64,000 nucleotides of DNA from Pseudomonas brassicacearum (GCF_003732225.1 NZ_MOBJ01000034.1:62001-126000); one strand, 5' to 3'. Shown: positions 52,187 through 61,146, counted from the first letter of the stretch. Numbers and translations: made by a program. Notes: generated by a model not told the origin, from the letters alone.

Positions 52187-52354
52187 ATGGAGATGGTCCA
52201 GCTGTCCAGGCTGAGACCATTATGGGTGCGAATTAACCGGCTGAACTGGCAGGTTGGCGTTTATGGTTTTGTCTTGTCCGCACACGAGCGTTGTGCCGAC
52301 AGGCATTGGAGATTCGGCCTGAGCCGGATCAGTTCGCAACACTCCATTGATTAG
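52187..52354 (+). CDS. Possible 55-codon leader ORF before the importer
   Basis: ATG 52187 is preceded by CAGGAGCAC, a good ribosome-binding site, and TAG 52352-52354 falls 15 bp before the binding-protein ATG. The product begins MEMVQLSRLRPLWVRINRLN and is Arg/Trp-rich with no recognisable family. It fills most of the 262 bp between operator and first gene. The region also has inverted repeats (ACCGGTT/AACCGG and ATGGTC/GACCAT), so it may be a structured leader instead of a coding region. Confidence 0.3.
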   Translation: MEMVQLSRLRPLWVRINRLNWQVGVYGFVLSAHERCADRHWRFGLSRISSQHSID

Positions 52355-52369
52355 GCAGGAAGTATCAAG

Positions 52370-53227
52370 ATGTCGAAGAAATCAAGCTGGTTGGGTTCTG
52401 TAGCGCTCAGTGCAATGGTTCTGGCCTGTGCTCCGGCACTGCAGGCCAAAGAGTGGACCTCGGTGAATATTGCAACCGAGGGTGCCTATGAGCCCTGGAA
52501 CCTGACACTCCCGGGTGGAAAAATCGGCGGCTTCGAACCGGAGCTGATGGATGTCATCTGTCCGCGTATGAAGCTCAAGTGCAACATCGTCGTACAGAAC
52601 TGGGACGGGATGATCGCCAGCCTCAATGCTGGTAAATTCGACGTACTGATGGACGCCATCGTCATCAACGAGGAACGCCAGAAGGTCATGGCCTTCTCGA
52701 CGCCTTACGCTCAGACACCGGCCAGTTTCGTCGCGCTGAAAGCCGATCTGTTGCCGGGTAAAACCGGTGCTGACGCCGCCATCCCTCTGGGTAGCGATGC
52801 CAAGGAAGTACGTGCCGGCGTTGAAGAGCTGCGCAAGGCACTCAAGGGCAAGACCATTGGCATCGCCTCTGGCACCATTTACACGTCATTCATTGATCAG
52901 AACTTCAAGGATGTGGCGACCATTCGTGAGTACGGCAGCTCAGCCGAAGCCATTCTCGATCTGCTGGCCGGCCGGATTGACGTCGCTTTCGATGACGTGA
53001 CCTTTTTCAATTCGGTAATGGATAAGCCAGAGAACAAACCGCTGGTCTTTACCGGCCCGGTCATCAAAGGCCCGATCTGGGGTGAAGGTGAAGCGCTGGG
53101 TTTCCGTCAGAAAGACCCGGAACTCAAGGCCCAGTTCGACGCAGCCCTCAAGGAAGCCATGGCTGACGGCACAATCAAGAAACTGAGCGAGAAGTGGTTC
53201 AAGGCAGACCTCACCCCTCAGCATTGA
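52370..53227 (+). CDS. ABC transporter substrate-binding protein, polar amino-acid/opine type
   Basis: 285 aa with AGGAAG before the ATG. Signal peptide to about residue 26 (APALQA). SBP_bac_3 fold: GAYEPWNLTLPGGKIGGFEPEL, NWDGMIASLNAGKFDVLMDAIVINEERQKVMAFSTPYAQ, GIASGTIYTSFI and LAGRIDVAFDD. EGAYEPWN and QNWDGMIASL resemble octopine/nopaline and arginine/histidine binders, so a cationic or N-modified amino acid is a plausible ligand. First gene of a four-gene importer. Confidence 0.85.
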   Translation: MSKKSSWLGSVALSAMVLACAPALQAKEWTSVNIATEGAYEPWNLTLPGGKIGGFEPELMDVICPRMKLKCNIVVQNWDGMIASLNAGKFDVLMDAIVINEERQKVMAFSTPYAQTPASFVALKADLLPGKTGADAAIPLGSDAKEVRAGVEELRKALKGKTIGIASGTIYTSFIDQNFKDVATIREYGSSAEAILDLLAGRIDVAFDDVTFFNSVMDKPENKPLVFTGPVIKGPIWGEGEALGFRQKDPELKAQFDAALKEAMADGTIKKLSEKWFKADLTPQH

Positions 53228-53293
53228 TTCTGAATGGCCCGACACCGTGAAGGTTGCCGGGCCGCTTAAACCTTTTCATAAGTGGGACCCTCT

Positions 53294-54010
53294 ATGAACC
53301 TCTTGCAGCTACTCAGTTTCGGTGACTCAGGCTGGGGAATGGCGCTGCTCAAGGCAGCGGGCATGACCGTGATATTGACCCTGGCAGCCCTGCTGGTGGG
53401 TGCGGTATTTGGCAGCCTGGTCGCTGCTGCCAAGCTATCCCGTCGACGCAGCTTGCGCTGGCTGGGGGATCTGTATTCGATACTGTTCAGGGGGATCCCC
53501 GAGTTGCTGGTGATCTACCTGTTCTACTTCGGCGGTGCCAGTGTGGTGACGGCGGTTGGCCACTGGTTCGGTGGTGAAGGCTATATCGACGTGCCGCCTT
53601 TTCTGGTCGGCGCGTTGGCGGTCGGGCTGATTTCCGGTTCCTATCAGGCTGAAGTCTACCGTGGCGCTTTTCTCGCGGTATCGCGGGGCGAACTGGAAGC
53701 AGGACTGGCCATCGGCATGAGTCGTGCGATGCGTTTCAAACGTATTCTGGTCCCCCAGGTACTGCGATTTGCGCTGCCTGGACTGGGAAATGTCTGGCAA
53801 ATGAGTCTGAAAGACTCAGCGCTGATTTCGGTCATCGGCCTGGTGGAGTTGATGCGTGCCAGCCAGGTCGCGGCCGGTTCCACTCGTCAATATTTCACGT
53901 TCTACATTATCGGGGGCATCGTGTACCTCATTCTCACTGGCCTGTCCGGTCGGCTTTTCCACATGGCTGAGGCTCGCGTGCGTCGCACGCGGCAGCGCAG
54001 TCCAGTCTAG
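53294..54010 (+). CDS. ABC amino-acid permease, HisQ-like
   Basis: 238 aa from ATG 53294 (GGGA upstream; GTG 53282 possible). Five TM segments, with the LFRGIPELLVIYLFYFGG N-terminal signature and the EAA loop ELEAGLAIGMSRAMRFKRILVPQ. It pairs with the next permease. The spacing of 21 bp to the next gene indicates one operon. Confidence 0.9.
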   Translation: MNLLQLLSFGDSGWGMALLKAAGMTVILTLAALLVGAVFGSLVAAAKLSRRRSLRWLGDLYSILFRGIPELLVIYLFYFGGASVVTAVGHWFGGEGYIDVPPFLVGALAVGLISGSYQAEVYRGAFLAVSRGELEAGLAIGMSRAMRFKRILVPQVLRFALPGLGNVWQMSLKDSALISVIGLVELMRASQVAAGSTRQYFTFYIIGGIVYLILTGLSGRLFHMAEARVRRTRQRSPV

Positions 54011-54031
54011 TTCGAGTCGGGAGCGCTACTT

Positions 54032-54769
54032 ATGATCGATTTTCCGTTCCTCGCTGACACCATGCTCAAGCTTTTGGCAGCGCTGCCCACAACGCTGACG
54101 CTATTTTTCAGCTCGTTGGTGATCGGCCTTACCCTGTCTGTCGGCATTGTCAGCCTGCGGGTCAGCCGCTGGTGGTTTTTCAGCTATCCGGCGCGGTTCT
54201 ACATCATGTTGTTTCGCGGTACGCCGCTGTTGATTCAAATGTTCCTGATTTACTACGGGTTGGGCCAGTTCCCGGCCATTCGCGATAGCTTCGCCTGGGT
54301 ACTGCTCAAATCGCCCTATGGCTGCGCGGTGATTTCACTGGCCTTGTGTACCGCCGGTTACACCGCCGAAATTATTCGCGGCGGGCTGCTGAGCGTGCCA
54401 CAGGGGCAGATCGAAGCGGGCAAGGCCGTAGGCATGTCGCCCTGGGAACTGCTATGCCGGATCATTGCTCCGGTCACCCTGCGCCAGGCCCTGCCGGCCT
54501 ACTCCACCGAAGCCATTTTGCTGGTCAAGTCCACGGCGCTGGCTAGCCTGGTGACTGTTTGGGACGTCACTGGCGTCGCGCAACAGATCATCCAGCGTAC
54601 CTATCGCACAATGGAAGTGTTCATTTGTGCGGCCTTGATCTATCTGGTGCTGAATTTCCTGGTCGTCCGTGCTGTCGCCTGGCTCGAGTATCGCCTCTCG
54701 CCGCACTTGCGTGAGCGGCCAGTTGACGCCATCAAAAAAGCCAGCCCTCCGCTGACTACCCATTCCTGA
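54032..54769 (+). CDS. ABC amino-acid permease, HisM-like
   Basis: 245 aa, five TM segments. LFRGTPLLIQMFLIYYGLGQF and the EAA loop GQIEAGKAVGMSPWELLCRIIAPV are standard for HisM/ArtM permeases. It lies 21 bp after the HisQ-like gene and 18 bp before the ATPase. Confidence 0.9.
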   Translation: MIDFPFLADTMLKLLAALPTTLTLFFSSLVIGLTLSVGIVSLRVSRWWFFSYPARFYIMLFRGTPLLIQMFLIYYGLGQFPAIRDSFAWVLLKSPYGCAVISLALCTAGYTAEIIRGGLLSVPQGQIEAGKAVGMSPWELLCRIIAPVTLRQALPAYSTEAILLVKSTALASLVTVWDVTGVAQQIIQRTYRTMEVFICAALIYLVLNFLVVRAVAWLEYRLSPHLRERPVDAIKKASPPLTTHS

Positions 54770-54787
54770 TTTGATACGGAGCATGCC

Positions 54788-55579
54788 ATGAGCACTCAGC
54801 CCGCTTCAGCCTTGTCGGTAACCAATATCCAGAAGTCCTTCGGCAGCGCACATGTCCTCAAGGGGATTTCCCTGGAAGCCCACAAGGGCGACGTGATCTC
54901 GATCCTCGGTGCCAGTGGATCAGGTAAAAGTACCTTCCTGCGTTGCATCAACCTCCTGGAAACGCCCGATCAAGGCATCATCAGCGTCAATGGTGAAGTG
55001 ATCGAAATGAAACAGCATCCCGACGGCCGCCAGACACCGGGCAACAGCCGTCAGGTCGAGCGTATGCGCAGTTGCCTGGGAATGGTGTTCCAGAGCTTCA
55101 ACCTCTGGTCGCACATGACTGTGCTGCAAAACATCATTGAAGGCCCGATGCGGGTTCTCAAACGCTCGCGTGCCGAATGTATCGAGGAAGCAGAGGCCTT
55201 GTTGCACAAGGTCGGCCTGTACGATCGCCGCGACTATTACCCCGCGCACCTGTCCGGTGGTCAGCAGCAACGCGTAGCGATAGCCCGCGCACTGGCGATG
55301 AATCCACAAGTCATGTTGTTCGACGAACCGACCTCGGCACTTGACCCTGAACTCGTTGGAGAGGTGTTGCGCGTAATGCGTTCTCTGGCTGAAGAAGGCC
55401 GCACCATGCTGGTGGTCACACACGAAATGGGCTTTGCCCGACACGTGTCAAATCGGGTGGTGTTCATGCATGGCGGCCTGATCGATGTGCAGGGTACGCC
55501 GACGGAACTGTTCGAAGGCTTGCCCACCGAACGCTTTCGACAATTCGTCTCCAGCCATCATGAGAGAAGTGCCGAATAA
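54788..55579 (+). CDS. ABC amino-acid importer ATPase, HisP-like
   Basis: 263 aa. Walker A GASGSGKST (about 37-45), Q-loop MVFQSFNLW, signature LSGGQQQRVAIARAL, Walker B VMLFDEPTSAL and the H-loop VVTHEMGF are all intact. It powers import through the preceding permease pair. The operon ends at repeat copy B, whose hairpin can act as terminator. Confidence 0.95.
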   Translation: MSTQPASALSVTNIQKSFGSAHVLKGISLEAHKGDVISILGASGSGKSTFLRCINLLETPDQGIISVNGEVIEMKQHPDGRQTPGNSRQVERMRSCLGMVFQSFNLWSHMTVLQNIIEGPMRVLKRSRAECIEEAEALLHKVGLYDRRDYYPAHLSGGQQQRVAIARALAMNPQVMLFDEPTSALDPELVGEVLRVMRSLAEEGRTMLVVTHEMGFARHVSNRVVFMHGGLIDVQGTPTELFEGLPTERFRQFVSSHHERSAE

Positions 55580-55585
55580 GCACAG

Positions 55586-55653
55586 CAGAAACGAAAAAGC
55601 CCCCGTAACTTTTCAGCTACGGGGGCTTTTTTTATGTAATGGCGCAGAGATAG
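55586..55653. repeat. Direct repeat copy B: terminator plus short tRNA-Ser 3' end (att-like)
   Basis: 68 bp matching 61207-61274 at 66 of 68 positions by eye: stem AGCCCCCGTA / TACGGGGGCT (55598-55627), then 14 bp of tRNA end (55640-55653), after which similarity stops. Like copy A it has GGCGCAG where the true tRNA has GGCGGAG. It divides the two cargo segments. Confidence 0.85.
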
Positions 55654-55701
55654 TCATCAACGAACGGGTATTGCCTTCTACCTGCTCCTCTTACCCCTAC
55701 G

Positions 55702-57204
55702 CTAACCGCCCGCGCCTGATGCGAGAAGTGCCGCCTGCCCGGCCAGCAGTTGCCCGAGCTTGCGACCACTGAACCGGATCTGCGACAAGCTCAGGGCGGT
55801 GAACCCGATCATCACCGCCGCCGGCCGTTGCACCTCCTGACAGAATTCGCTGACCGGTTGCAAGACCAGTCCGATGGTGCTGGCACGGCGACAGAAGTCG
55901 GACTCGTCGCTGCCCGCAGGCAACTCCAGAACGAAGTGCAGACCGGCATGTTGCCCGGAAACCGAATAACCTCCCGGCGCCTGTTCCGCCAGGCAGGCCA
56001 GCAGCGCGTCACGGCGTTCCTGATAGGCCTGGCGCGCCGAGCGCAGGTAACGCACGAATGCCCCGCTCCTCATGTATTCCGCCAGCGCCGCCTGCTCGGT
56101 GACCCCAACTGAGCGGCCGGTGGTCTGCAGGGTAGCCAGCAGGCGATTGCGCAACGCCCCGGGAACCAGCATGAAACCGACGCGCAGCCCGGCGAACAAG
56201 GTCTTGTTGAAGCTGCCGCAGTAGATCACCCGGTCATCGCGGTCCAGGGCCTTGAGCGCCGCCAGTGGCGCGCTGTTGTAGTTGAATTCGCTGTCGTAGT
56301 CGTCCTCCACCACCCAGGCATCGGTTCGGCTGGCCCAGTCCAACAGGGCCAGGCGCCGCGACACCGAGAGGGTCACCCCCAGCGGTGACTGGTGCGCGGG
56401 CGTGACATAGACCAATCGGGCATCGCCGTGCCGGCGCAGCGCCCCATCGTCGATGCCGTCTTCGAGGACCGGGATATACACCAGCCGCGCTCCGGCCATG
56501 GAGAAGATCCTTTTCGCCGACAGGTAACCCGGATCTTCGACACACACCTTATCGCCCTGCGTCACCAGGCTGCGGGCCACCAGGTCCAGGGAGTGGCGAA
56601 TGCCCGTGGTCACGATCAGGTCGTCCGGCTTGCAACGGATGCCACGGTACTTGGCCAGGTAATCGGCAATCTGTTCGCGCAGGGCCAGCATGCCGCCCGG
56701 GTCTGGCGAGCAGAGCAACTGCGCCGAGGCTTCGGCCATGGCCTTGGCCACCGCCCGCGACCACACGCGAATCGGGAACAGCGCCGGGTCCGCCAGGCGC
56801 GCCACAAAGGGCAGCCCCACCCTGACCGCGGTCTCCAGCGTCGGCGGCGGTGCTGCGGGCGTCTGCTGCTCCCGTGCCTGGATGGCCGCCCGAGCCTGCG
56901 GCGCGCGGATAAAGAGATCGGGCACCACCGCACTGACCCGGGTCCCCGAACCCGACACCCGGGTCACATAACCTTCACTGCGCAAGCGGTCGAAGACCGT
57001 TTCCACCGTCCCCCTAGACAGCGACCAGCGCTGCGCCAGGGTCCGCGTAGAGGGCAACTGGCTACCGGCGGGCAGGAGTTTTTCCAGGATCGCGCCGCGC
57101 AATGCCTCATAGGCGCTTTCCTGTTTGGTCAACACCCGACTGCCATCGCTCAGGCTGCAGGGCTGGGGCAGATCAAGGGGAACGGAAACCTTTCCTCGGC
57201 TCAT
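55702..57204 (-). CDS. MocR-type GntR/aminotransferase regulator
   Basis: 500 aa. N-terminal GntR HTH (about 25-90: SAYEALRGAILEKLLPAGSQLPSTRTLAQRWSLSRGTVETVFDRL), linker, then a fold-type I aminotransferase domain with ATTG/HSLD equivalents, DDYDSEFNY and PLP lysine in CGSFNKTLFAGLR (about residue 335). It is divergent from the oxidoreductase-MFS pair with 92 bp between, so it probably controls them in response to an amine or PLP adduct. Confidence 0.85.
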   Translation of the reverse strand: MSRGKVSVPLDLPQPCSLSDGSRVLTKQESAYEALRGAILEKLLPAGSQLPSTRTLAQRWSLSRGTVETVFDRLRSEGYVTRVSGSGTRVSAVVPDLFIRAPQARAAIQAREQQTPAAPPPTLETAVRVGLPFVARLADPALFPIRVWSRAVAKAMAEASAQLLCSPDPGGMLALREQIADYLAKYRGIRCKPDDLIVTTGIRHSLDLVARSLVTQGDKVCVEDPGYLSAKRIFSMAGARLVYIPVLEDGIDDGALRRHGDARLVYVTPAHQSPLGVTLSVSRRLALLDWASRTDAWVVEDDYDSEFNYNSAPLAALKALDRDDRVIYCGSFNKTLFAGLRVGFMLVPGALRNRLLATLQTTGRSVGVTEQAALAEYMRSGAFVRYLRSARQAYQERRDALLACLAEQAPGGYSVSGQHAGLHFVLELPAGSDESDFCRRASTIGLVLQPVSEFCQEVQRPAAVMIGFTALSLSQIRFSGRKLGQLLAGQAALLASGAGG

Positions 57205-57296
57205 AGTGGTCCAGTCGAAATACTAATTAACGGCTCTCAGAATTAAACCACAAAGCGCCTAACGTCGCGGCCCTGTAATGGATACCCGAGAGCGAC

Positions 57297-58868
57297 ATGG
57301 CTTCTACAACACAACACCCCGAATTCACCCTCGCGATCATTGGCGGCGGTGGCGCCTGCGTAGCGTTCCTGCATCATTTCGTTGCGTCGATCAGTGCCGA
57401 ACAGGCCCGGGGGATGCGCATACAGGTCTTCGAACCACGCAACAGCGTCGGCCCGGGCCTGGCTTACCACCCGGATGTCGACTCGCTGCTGCTCAACCGC
57501 GTGGCGGAAACCATGTCAGTGTGCGCCCGGGATTTTTCCACCTTCACTGCCTGGTTGCGCTGGAAGGCCCACCACGCCGAAGAACTCAAGGCCGTTTCCA
57601 ATACCGACCTGGCGGAAGCCTTCGTGCCGCGCGCTATATTCGGGCGTTTTCTCAGCGACTTCTTCGCCGAGACCTGCGCCATGGCCCGTCGCAAACACCT
57701 GCAGATCGAGGTGGTGCAGGCCCGTGTCACGGCAATCGACAAGGACTGCCGCTACCGCCTGAGCGCCGCCGGCTCGACCCATATCGCCGACCGTGTGGTG
57801 CTCGCCGTGGGCAATACCGGTCCACGGGATCATTACGGACTGGACGATCATTACCGCTTTATCCGCAGCCCCTACCCCATCAGCGAACAGATCGCCCCGA
57901 CCCTGATCGGCCAGCGCATCTGCGTGATCGGCAGCGGCCTGACCGCGGTGGACGTGGTACTCAGCCTCAATGCGCTGGGGTTCACCGGCCAGATCGACAT
58001 GATCTCGCGCAGCGGTCGCCTGCCCTTCGTCCGTGGTTTGCCCGGGCCGCGCCACCCGCTGCGGTTCCTCACCCACGCGGCCCTGGAGCAACTGACTCTA
58101 GGCGGTGCCCGACAGCTGGCACTGCGCAGCCTGTTACGCCTGCTGCGGGCCGAGCTGCGGGCGATGCACTGCGACTGGCGAACGCTTTTCCGCTCCGACA
58201 ACGACCCGTTGCAACACCTGCACGAGGAAGTCGCGGCAGCGACCCAGCACAGGGACTGGCAGTTGGTCCTCGCCGCCACCAACGAAGTGATCGAGTACGC
58301 CTGGAACGCCTTGAACAGCGCCGACCAGCAGACCATCACCCAGCATTTCGCCAAGGATTGGCTGGCTCGTCGTGCGCCCATGCCGCTGGCCAACGCCCTG
58401 AAGCTCAAGGCCCTGATCGAAACCGGCAGCCTGCGCCTGCTGGCAGGCGATGTGCGTTTCGAGGGGCAGCATGAAGACCTGATCAAGGCCCGTTACGCGG
58501 CGACCGCCGAGACCTGCGAATACGACTATGTGGTGAACGCCACCGGCGCGGCCAAGTGGGTGGAGTGCGAACAGGACTCAGGCGTGCTCTGGCAATTGCA
58601 ACAGGACGGCCATGCACTGCGCGACGAACGAGGCGGCCTGCACGTGGAGTTTGCCAGTGGCGCACTGCTCGACCGGCACCGACAGCCCGATCCGCACCTG
58701 CGCCTGCTGGGCCATATGACCAGCGGCACCTACTTCTTTGTCTCCTCGCTGGAAATGATCGCCAAGCGTGCCCGGCACATGGCCGAAGACCTGATTCGTG
58801 GCCTGCCCCCGTACCTCTCGGCGCCTGCCGCTCCCCTCGCCTCGCCATCGCTCGCCCCTACGGAGTAA
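57297..58868 (+). CDS. FAD/NAD(P)-binding oxidoreductase (YdhS/Pyr_redox_9-like)
   Basis: 523 aa. N-terminal dinucleotide loop LAIIGGGGACVAFLHHF; FEPRNSVGPGLAYHP and LLLNRVAETMS follow, as in PF13454-type proteins; a second Rossmann loop is CVIGSGLTAVDVVLSL (about 205-220); YDYVVNATGAAKW lies near 425. These enzymes are related to N-hydroxylating monooxygenases, but the family role is largely unknown. The MFS gene starts 3 bp after its stop. Confidence 0.75.
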   Translation: MASTTQHPEFTLAIIGGGGACVAFLHHFVASISAEQARGMRIQVFEPRNSVGPGLAYHPDVDSLLLNRVAETMSVCARDFSTFTAWLRWKAHHAEELKAVSNTDLAEAFVPRAIFGRFLSDFFAETCAMARRKHLQIEVVQARVTAIDKDCRYRLSAAGSTHIADRVVLAVGNTGPRDHYGLDDHYRFIRSPYPISEQIAPTLIGQRICVIGSGLTAVDVVLSLNALGFTGQIDMISRSGRLPFVRGLPGPRHPLRFLTHAALEQLTLGGARQLALRSLLRLLRAELRAMHCDWRTLFRSDNDPLQHLHEEVAAATQHRDWQLVLAATNEVIEYAWNALNSADQQTITQHFAKDWLARRAPMPLANALKLKALIETGSLRLLAGDVRFEGQHEDLIKARYAATAETCEYDYVVNATGAAKWVECEQDSGVLWQLQQDGHALRDERGGLHVEFASGALLDRHRQPDPHLRLLGHMTSGTYFFVSSLEMIAKRARHMAEDLIRGLPPYLSAPAAPLASPSLAPTE

Positions 58869-58871
58869 CCC

Positions 58872-60089
58872 ATGCCTGTAAAATCTAACCTTGCGCCCTG
58901 GATCTGGTCGGCGCTGTTGCTGGTGGTCGTCTGCCTGCCACGCGTCACCATCGACATCTACCTGCCCTCGTTGCCGGCGATGGCCGATGCCCTGCATGCC
59001 AGCGATGCCCAACTGCAACTGACCCTCACCCTGTACATGGTCGGGTACGCTTTTTCGATGCTGATCGGCGGCCCGCTCTGCGATCGTTTTGGCCGGCGGC
59101 CAGTACTGATCGGCGGCACGGCGCTGTACCTGGTGGCGACCCTGGTGTGCGTGCTCGCCCGCGATGTCGAGGTGCTGATCGTCGCCCGGATGCTCCAGGC
59201 CCTCGGTGGCTGCTGCGGCACGGTGATCGGCAGGGTCATGGTCCGCGACCGTTTCGACCGCCATGAACAGACCCGCCTGCTCAGCCGGATCTCCATGGGC
59301 ATGGCCATTTCGCCGATGGTGGCCCCGATTATCGGCAGCCTTATCGAAACCGCCTTCGGCTGGCGTGGGGTATTTGTGGTCCTGACCGTCATTGCCGCGC
59401 TGGCGCTGATCCTGATCAGCCTGCTGCTGCCGGAAACCCGTCCACCCGCCCAACCCGATACGCGCCAGCAAGGCACCCTGCGCATTTACGCGCGGCTGCT
59501 GCGCGACCGCTATTTCCTGCGCTACTCCCTGGCCATAGGCTGCGTGTACTGCACCTATTTTCCGTTTATCGCCGAGTCCTCGACCCTGCTGCAACGCACC
59601 CTGCACCTGTCCTCGATGGAATATGCCCAAGTGTTCGCCGTCACCGTGGCCGGTTATGTGCTGGGCTCCAATCTGTTCCGCCGCCTGTCCGTCAGACACG
59701 ATGCCGATACCCTGATCGGCTACGCCATCGCCCTGAACCTGGTGGGTTCGTCACTGCTGATCATGGCCACCCGGCTCTGGCCCGAGGCGGTGCTATCGAT
59801 CGTCTGCCCGATGCTGCTGATCATGCTCTCGGTGGGTATCGCCATCCCGGCCTGCCAGCTGGCAGTACTGCAACCCTTCTCGGCCATTGCCGGCACCGCG
59901 TCCGGGCTGTTTTTCTTTATCCAGATGGCCATGACCGCGGTGTGCGGCTTCATCACCGGCAAACTCTCGGATGGCAGCGTCTACCCGATGATGATCATGA
60001 CCTCGATCTACAGCATCAGCTTCTGCCTGGTCTGGCTGCTGTTCAAATCAGAGACTGCCCCGTTGGAGGAGGCGCTGGGCGAACGCTGA
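58872..60089 (+). CDS. Bcr/CflA-family MFS efflux transporter
   Basis: 405 aa, 12 TM segments. The family opening PRVTIDIYLPSLPAMADAL is clear, with GYAFSMLIGGPLCDRFGRRPVLIGG as the loop 2-3 motif and RMLQALGGCCGTVIGRVMVRD in TM4. It exports drugs or dipeptide-like metabolites. It is co-transcribed with the oxidoreductase, suggesting export of its product. Confidence 0.85.
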   Translation: MPVKSNLAPWIWSALLLVVVCLPRVTIDIYLPSLPAMADALHASDAQLQLTLTLYMVGYAFSMLIGGPLCDRFGRRPVLIGGTALYLVATLVCVLARDVEVLIVARMLQALGGCCGTVIGRVMVRDRFDRHEQTRLLSRISMGMAISPMVAPIIGSLIETAFGWRGVFVVLTVIAALALILISLLLPETRPPAQPDTRQQGTLRIYARLLRDRYFLRYSLAIGCVYCTYFPFIAESSTLLQRTLHLSSMEYAQVFAVTVAGYVLGSNLFRRLSVRHDADTLIGYAIALNLVGSSLLIMATRLWPEAVLSIVCPMLLIMLSVGIAIPACQLAVLQPFSAIAGTASGLFFFIQMAMTAVCGFITGKLSDGSVYPMMIMTSIYSISFCLVWLLFKSETAPLEEALGER

Positions 60090-60286
60090 AGTAGCGTTGG
60101 GTATGTGACAAACAAGACGCCACCGTGCCGGCGATCAGGGTCACGTCGTGGCCCTGGATCAAGGCGCCGTTAGCGGCCAGGCGCCGGGCGATGCGCAGTT
60201 GGCGTTTGAAGAGGATTTGCTGACGGCGTTTGCACACACGCCGTAACTCCCCCCGTCAAATACGTTGGAGAGCCGCACCCGCACTC

Positions 60287-60431
60287 GTAGCAGCTGCCGA
60301 GCCCGCGAGGCTGCGTTCGAGGACGCAGTCCTCGCCAATCCTGCACACGCGGTTCGCCTGAAAGAACGTGTTGCCTGATTTTACGACCGCTCTGCGGCCG
60401 AACGCAGCCTCGCGGGCTCGGCAGCTGCTAC
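60287..60431. repeat. 33-bp perfect inverted repeat (second REP/BIME family)
   Basis: GTAGCAGCTGCCGAGCCCGC... at 60287-60319 and its exact 33-bp complement at 60399-60431 flank 79 bp. It is a different repeat family from the units in the left half of the window. It lies in the 685-bp gap 60090-60774, which has no supported gene. Confidence 0.85.
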
Positions 60432-60571
60432 GGGTGTTTAAGCTTGCCCACGCAGTGCCCATCAGAGGCTACAACGCCTTGCGTCACGCCCTACACCTGC
60501 GCCAGAATCCGCCGGCTTGTGCGCTTTGGTCCTCGCCTCTATTGTTTCCGTGTCGCTGATTATCAGCGATC

Positions 60572-60720
60572 GGGTTTGGTAGCCCGGACACACGGCGCAC
60601 AGCGTCACCTTATGCAGGTGCTTTTTGTCGGCATTTGTTTTTATGGTGGCCATGCGCAGGGCGCCCTCGGGCGCGCCGGTTTCCAAGTGTCCGGTCTACC
60701 AACCCGCGTATGGCCACCAC
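60572..60720 (+). ncRNA. Structured leader with competing helices upstream of the DUF6124 gene
   Basis: Helix 1 pairs 60572-60591 (GGGTTTGGTAGCCCGGACAC) with 60687-60705. Helix 2 pairs 60645-60656 (GGTGGCCATGCG) with 60707-60718. One arm of helix 2 lies inside helix 1 and the other outside, so they can only coexist as a pseudoknot or exclude each other. The gene starts at 60775. A regulatory RNA is inferred from the pairing only. Confidence 0.45.
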
Positions 60721-60774
60721 CCTTCGTTTGGTAGCGAGGGTGATGGCTCCTCTACTTACATTTGGAGTTTCATC

Positions 60775-61146
60775 ATGTTCAAAGCCACACCGAATCCCCC
60801 CGAAACCGATCCGGTTTCTCCCTACGCCTCCCTCGACTCAAAAGAACTCCACGCCGCCGCGCACCGTGCGCTCGATCATTACCTGGTGCTGCCCGAGACC
60901 AAGGCACTGTTAGCCGACCGCCGTCCCGGCTGCATTTTCGTTATCGCCCCCGACGTCGACAGCGAAACCCTGCTGGCCCACGCCTGCGAAACCCTCGCCT
61001 CGGCCAATGTCATGGCCAGCGATCTGGCATTCGACCTCGAAGGCCCCAAGCGCAATACCGCGCTGGCGATTCAACAGATGATCTCTTTAGCCGAACTGGC
61101 GGTAAATCGCGCACTGGATCACCTCGATCCACCTGAACCCGCGTAG
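60775..61146 (+). CDS. DUF6124-family small protein
   Basis: 123 aa from ATG 60775, with GGAG upstream. Helical and acidic, it begins MFKATPNPPETDPVSPYASL and ends AELAVNRALDHLDPPEPA. It resembles a small-protein family widespread in Pseudomonas with no known function. The frame extends upstream into the structured leader without support. Confidence 0.7.
   Translation: MFKATPNPPETDPVSPYASLDSKELHAAAHRALDHYLVLPETKALLADRRPGCIFVIAPDVDSETLLAHACETLASANVMASDLAFDLEGPKRNTALAIQQMISLAELAVNRALDHLDPPEPA

Noticed and set aside
60043..60237. 64-codon minus-strand frame rich in Arg/Gln
   Set aside because: It overlaps the end of the Bcr/CflA gene in antisense and has no ribosome-binding site; treated as chance.
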